Source: Pyrocephalus nanus
Lineage: Eukaryota; Chordata; Aves; Passeriformes; Tyrannidae
Direction: 5' to 3'
DNA: 64,000 nt
Assembly (NCBI GenBank): GCA_038380795.1
Contig: CM076280.1
Span: 6,001,501 to 6,065,500 of the forward strand
Made by a program: the position numbers and the translations under genes. Positions 62,336-64,000 of this stretch are shown here, in pieces. The notes beneath the pieces were generated by a model. It was not told the origin of the DNA. It worked only from the letters and a program-made list of their open reading frames with translations, and made no database searches. Within the stretch, counting starts at the first letter, position 1; the number at the start of each line of letters is the position of its first letter.

Positions 62336-64000
62336 TAAAAATCTATCATGTATTTTTAATGTAAGAGGGAAGATGGAGACTGAGAAAGCAGCCAAGAGCC
62401 TGCAAAACCAGCTCACTGCAGACCACCAAACTGCCCCATGGATAACTAGTGGTTCATGGACAACAGTTTGGAAAGTGATGCTTAAGAGAAACTGAAGCCA
62501 AATAAGAGGCATTTCAAGCACAAGCAAGCTCTCAAATTCCACAGACAATTTTGTGTGTCCAATAGAGAGCTGTTTGTGCCATGAAACATATAAAGCAGCA
62601 TTTTGAACAACTGCATTTGTATCATTTAGCATTTGAAATGGTAGAAGCTAACTAGGTTTTTTATGGCTTTGTCTGGCATCTGATCTCATTAGTGAGAATT
62701 CAGTTATGCAAAGTACAGACTCATCACCCATCAGTCTGGTCATTTATACTGGAACACAGAAAAAATTACACGCTAGGGTGGTAAAGATGATGGTGCTGGA
62801 ATCACTCATTAGCAGACTTTTAAGTAAAGTTAACAAATAAACAATGTTTTCTGCTCATCTTCTAAGGGAGTAGTATCTCCTCATTCACCACTAACTACTG
62901 CTGTGACAACTAAGACCATTTGTGCCTGTTGGGAGAGTTTTAAATAGTAATGTAAAAATAGAGAACTGCTGGAGTAAAGCCAAGTGCAGGATGGTGAACA
63001 CAGAAACCAGGATTTGACTTGTGTAGCTCCATGTGATATTCTGCTCCCAGCACTGCTCAGCACAGTTTATAGGGAAGGTCTTTCCCATCACCCTCCAGAA
63101 ACCACTCCAGAAAGACACATAATCCTGGACATAGTGATTACAGTGGAGAGAACTGGGAAAGGAAAATGAGAATGACCTCCACCAAGGCTTTAATTCAGTT
63201 GTCCACCAGGAGATTAATTGGTGTAAGCATGAAATTGGGGGAAATTAGCCAGGGAGTGTGGTTTTCCTCTACAGCCATTTCTTGCTTGGTATCAGCCAGT
63301 TCCTCTGGAAATGAGCATTTTAGCTGGGAATTGATCAAATCATAGTGTAACACAGACACACACACACTTGAAAACCACTGGTTACACCAGGGCTTGTACA
63401 GATTTAGGCACACAAGTATCTTCGCCTGCATTTAAAGGGACCCAAGTACTTACAAAATGGTTCATCTCAGCACAGTCTTACAAGTGGTTGTATTGGAGTA
63501 ACCCCCTGTTGAACTGCAGGACACAGTTCCCAAAACTCCCTGAACCACTGACAGAGAGCAAAGCTCTGCCCAGGCAGTTCAGGTGAAATGCATAGAGTAA
63601 CATCCATTCAAAATTATCCCTGTAAAAATCATTGTAACTCCAGTTCCTCCACCCTCAGATCCCCATGTATATAATTTTTACAGCAGTAAACTGCTGTCCC
63701 CTCCACCACACCACCTGTGTTCTGAGATATTTTGGTTTTTTACAGAAAAATACCACCTATTATGAACTGAGCCCTTTAACTCTACTACACTCCATCCTAG
63801 AAACAATCAGCCCCTGCAGCAAAGCTCCATGTATCAGTAACTTTGGAGAGTTTCTTTCTTGCAATGGGTTTTTCTTAAGGATTTCTACCGATAGTGTGTT
63901 TCCTAATTACTTAATTGCATGATAGACTAAAATGGCTCTGAAGGTGTCTTGCCAACCTCTCAGGTAAATTAGACAGTGCCATTATCTAAATTCACTTTAG

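Larger units (their letters stand above)
53029..64000 (-). other. CDK5RAP2 introns between exons 1 and 5, and upstream intron
   Basis: Introns 53029-54920, 55522-57577, 57695-58556 and 58822-61386, plus 61850-64000, which reads as the 3' part of the intron before the first traced exon. CR1 fragments lie at 56.57, 60.3 and 62.25 kb. An A/C-rich low-complexity patch lies at about 57770-57830. One open frame at 59807-59986 could be a cassette exon (see findings). I found no exon-like coiled-coil sequence between 61850 and the window edge. Confidence 0.55.

Noticed and set aside
62246..63431. Minus-strand frames in the last 2 kb as further exons
   Set aside because: No coiled-coil content or fitting splice sites; one overlaps a CR1 fragment.

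Overview
This window is bird genomic DNA. The evidence is about a dozen fragments of CR1, the dominant avian LINE family, recognised by their 3' ends (a TGATTCTATG-like terminus beside a GGTTGGAAGGGACC-type block), together with a vertebrate-style gene of small exons in long introns. There are no operons and no prokaryotic or viral genes.

Right part (about 31.67-61.85 kb, minus strand): the 3' portion of CDK5RAP2, a centrosomal coiled-coil scaffold of the centrosomin family. I traced 17 exons by hand. Every splice phase agrees from exon to exon, all boundaries are GT-AG, and the reading frame is open for about 1,120 codons to a stop at 32295. A 3'UTR of about 620 nt with an ATTAAA signal follows. 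The part present runs from an acidic coiled coil, through the EB1-binding SRLP motif and several coiled-coil blocks, to the conserved C-terminal CM2 region. The N-terminal half, including the CM1 gamma-tubulin-activating motif, lies beyond the right edge; the last 2.1 kb of the window looks like intron.

Left part (1 to about 31.6 kb): no protein-coding gene could be supported. The open frames here are short, lie in GC-rich or T-rich sequence, and resemble nothing I know. The region is a patchwork of featureless sequence, CR1 remnants, homopolymers, and AT-rich blocks dense in TAAT, ATTA and POU-like motifs that look like conserved non-coding elements. This fits the known layout in other vertebrates, where the 3' end of CDK5RAP2 faces a gene-poor interval leading to BRINP1. 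Two CTCF-like motifs at 20.5 and 28.2 kb are in convergent orientation.

Nothing here is clearly a new biological system. The observations most worth testing are the candidate regulatory elements in the desert, the bird-type basic C-terminal tail of CDK5RAP2, and a possible 180-bp in-frame cassette exon between the first two traced exons.
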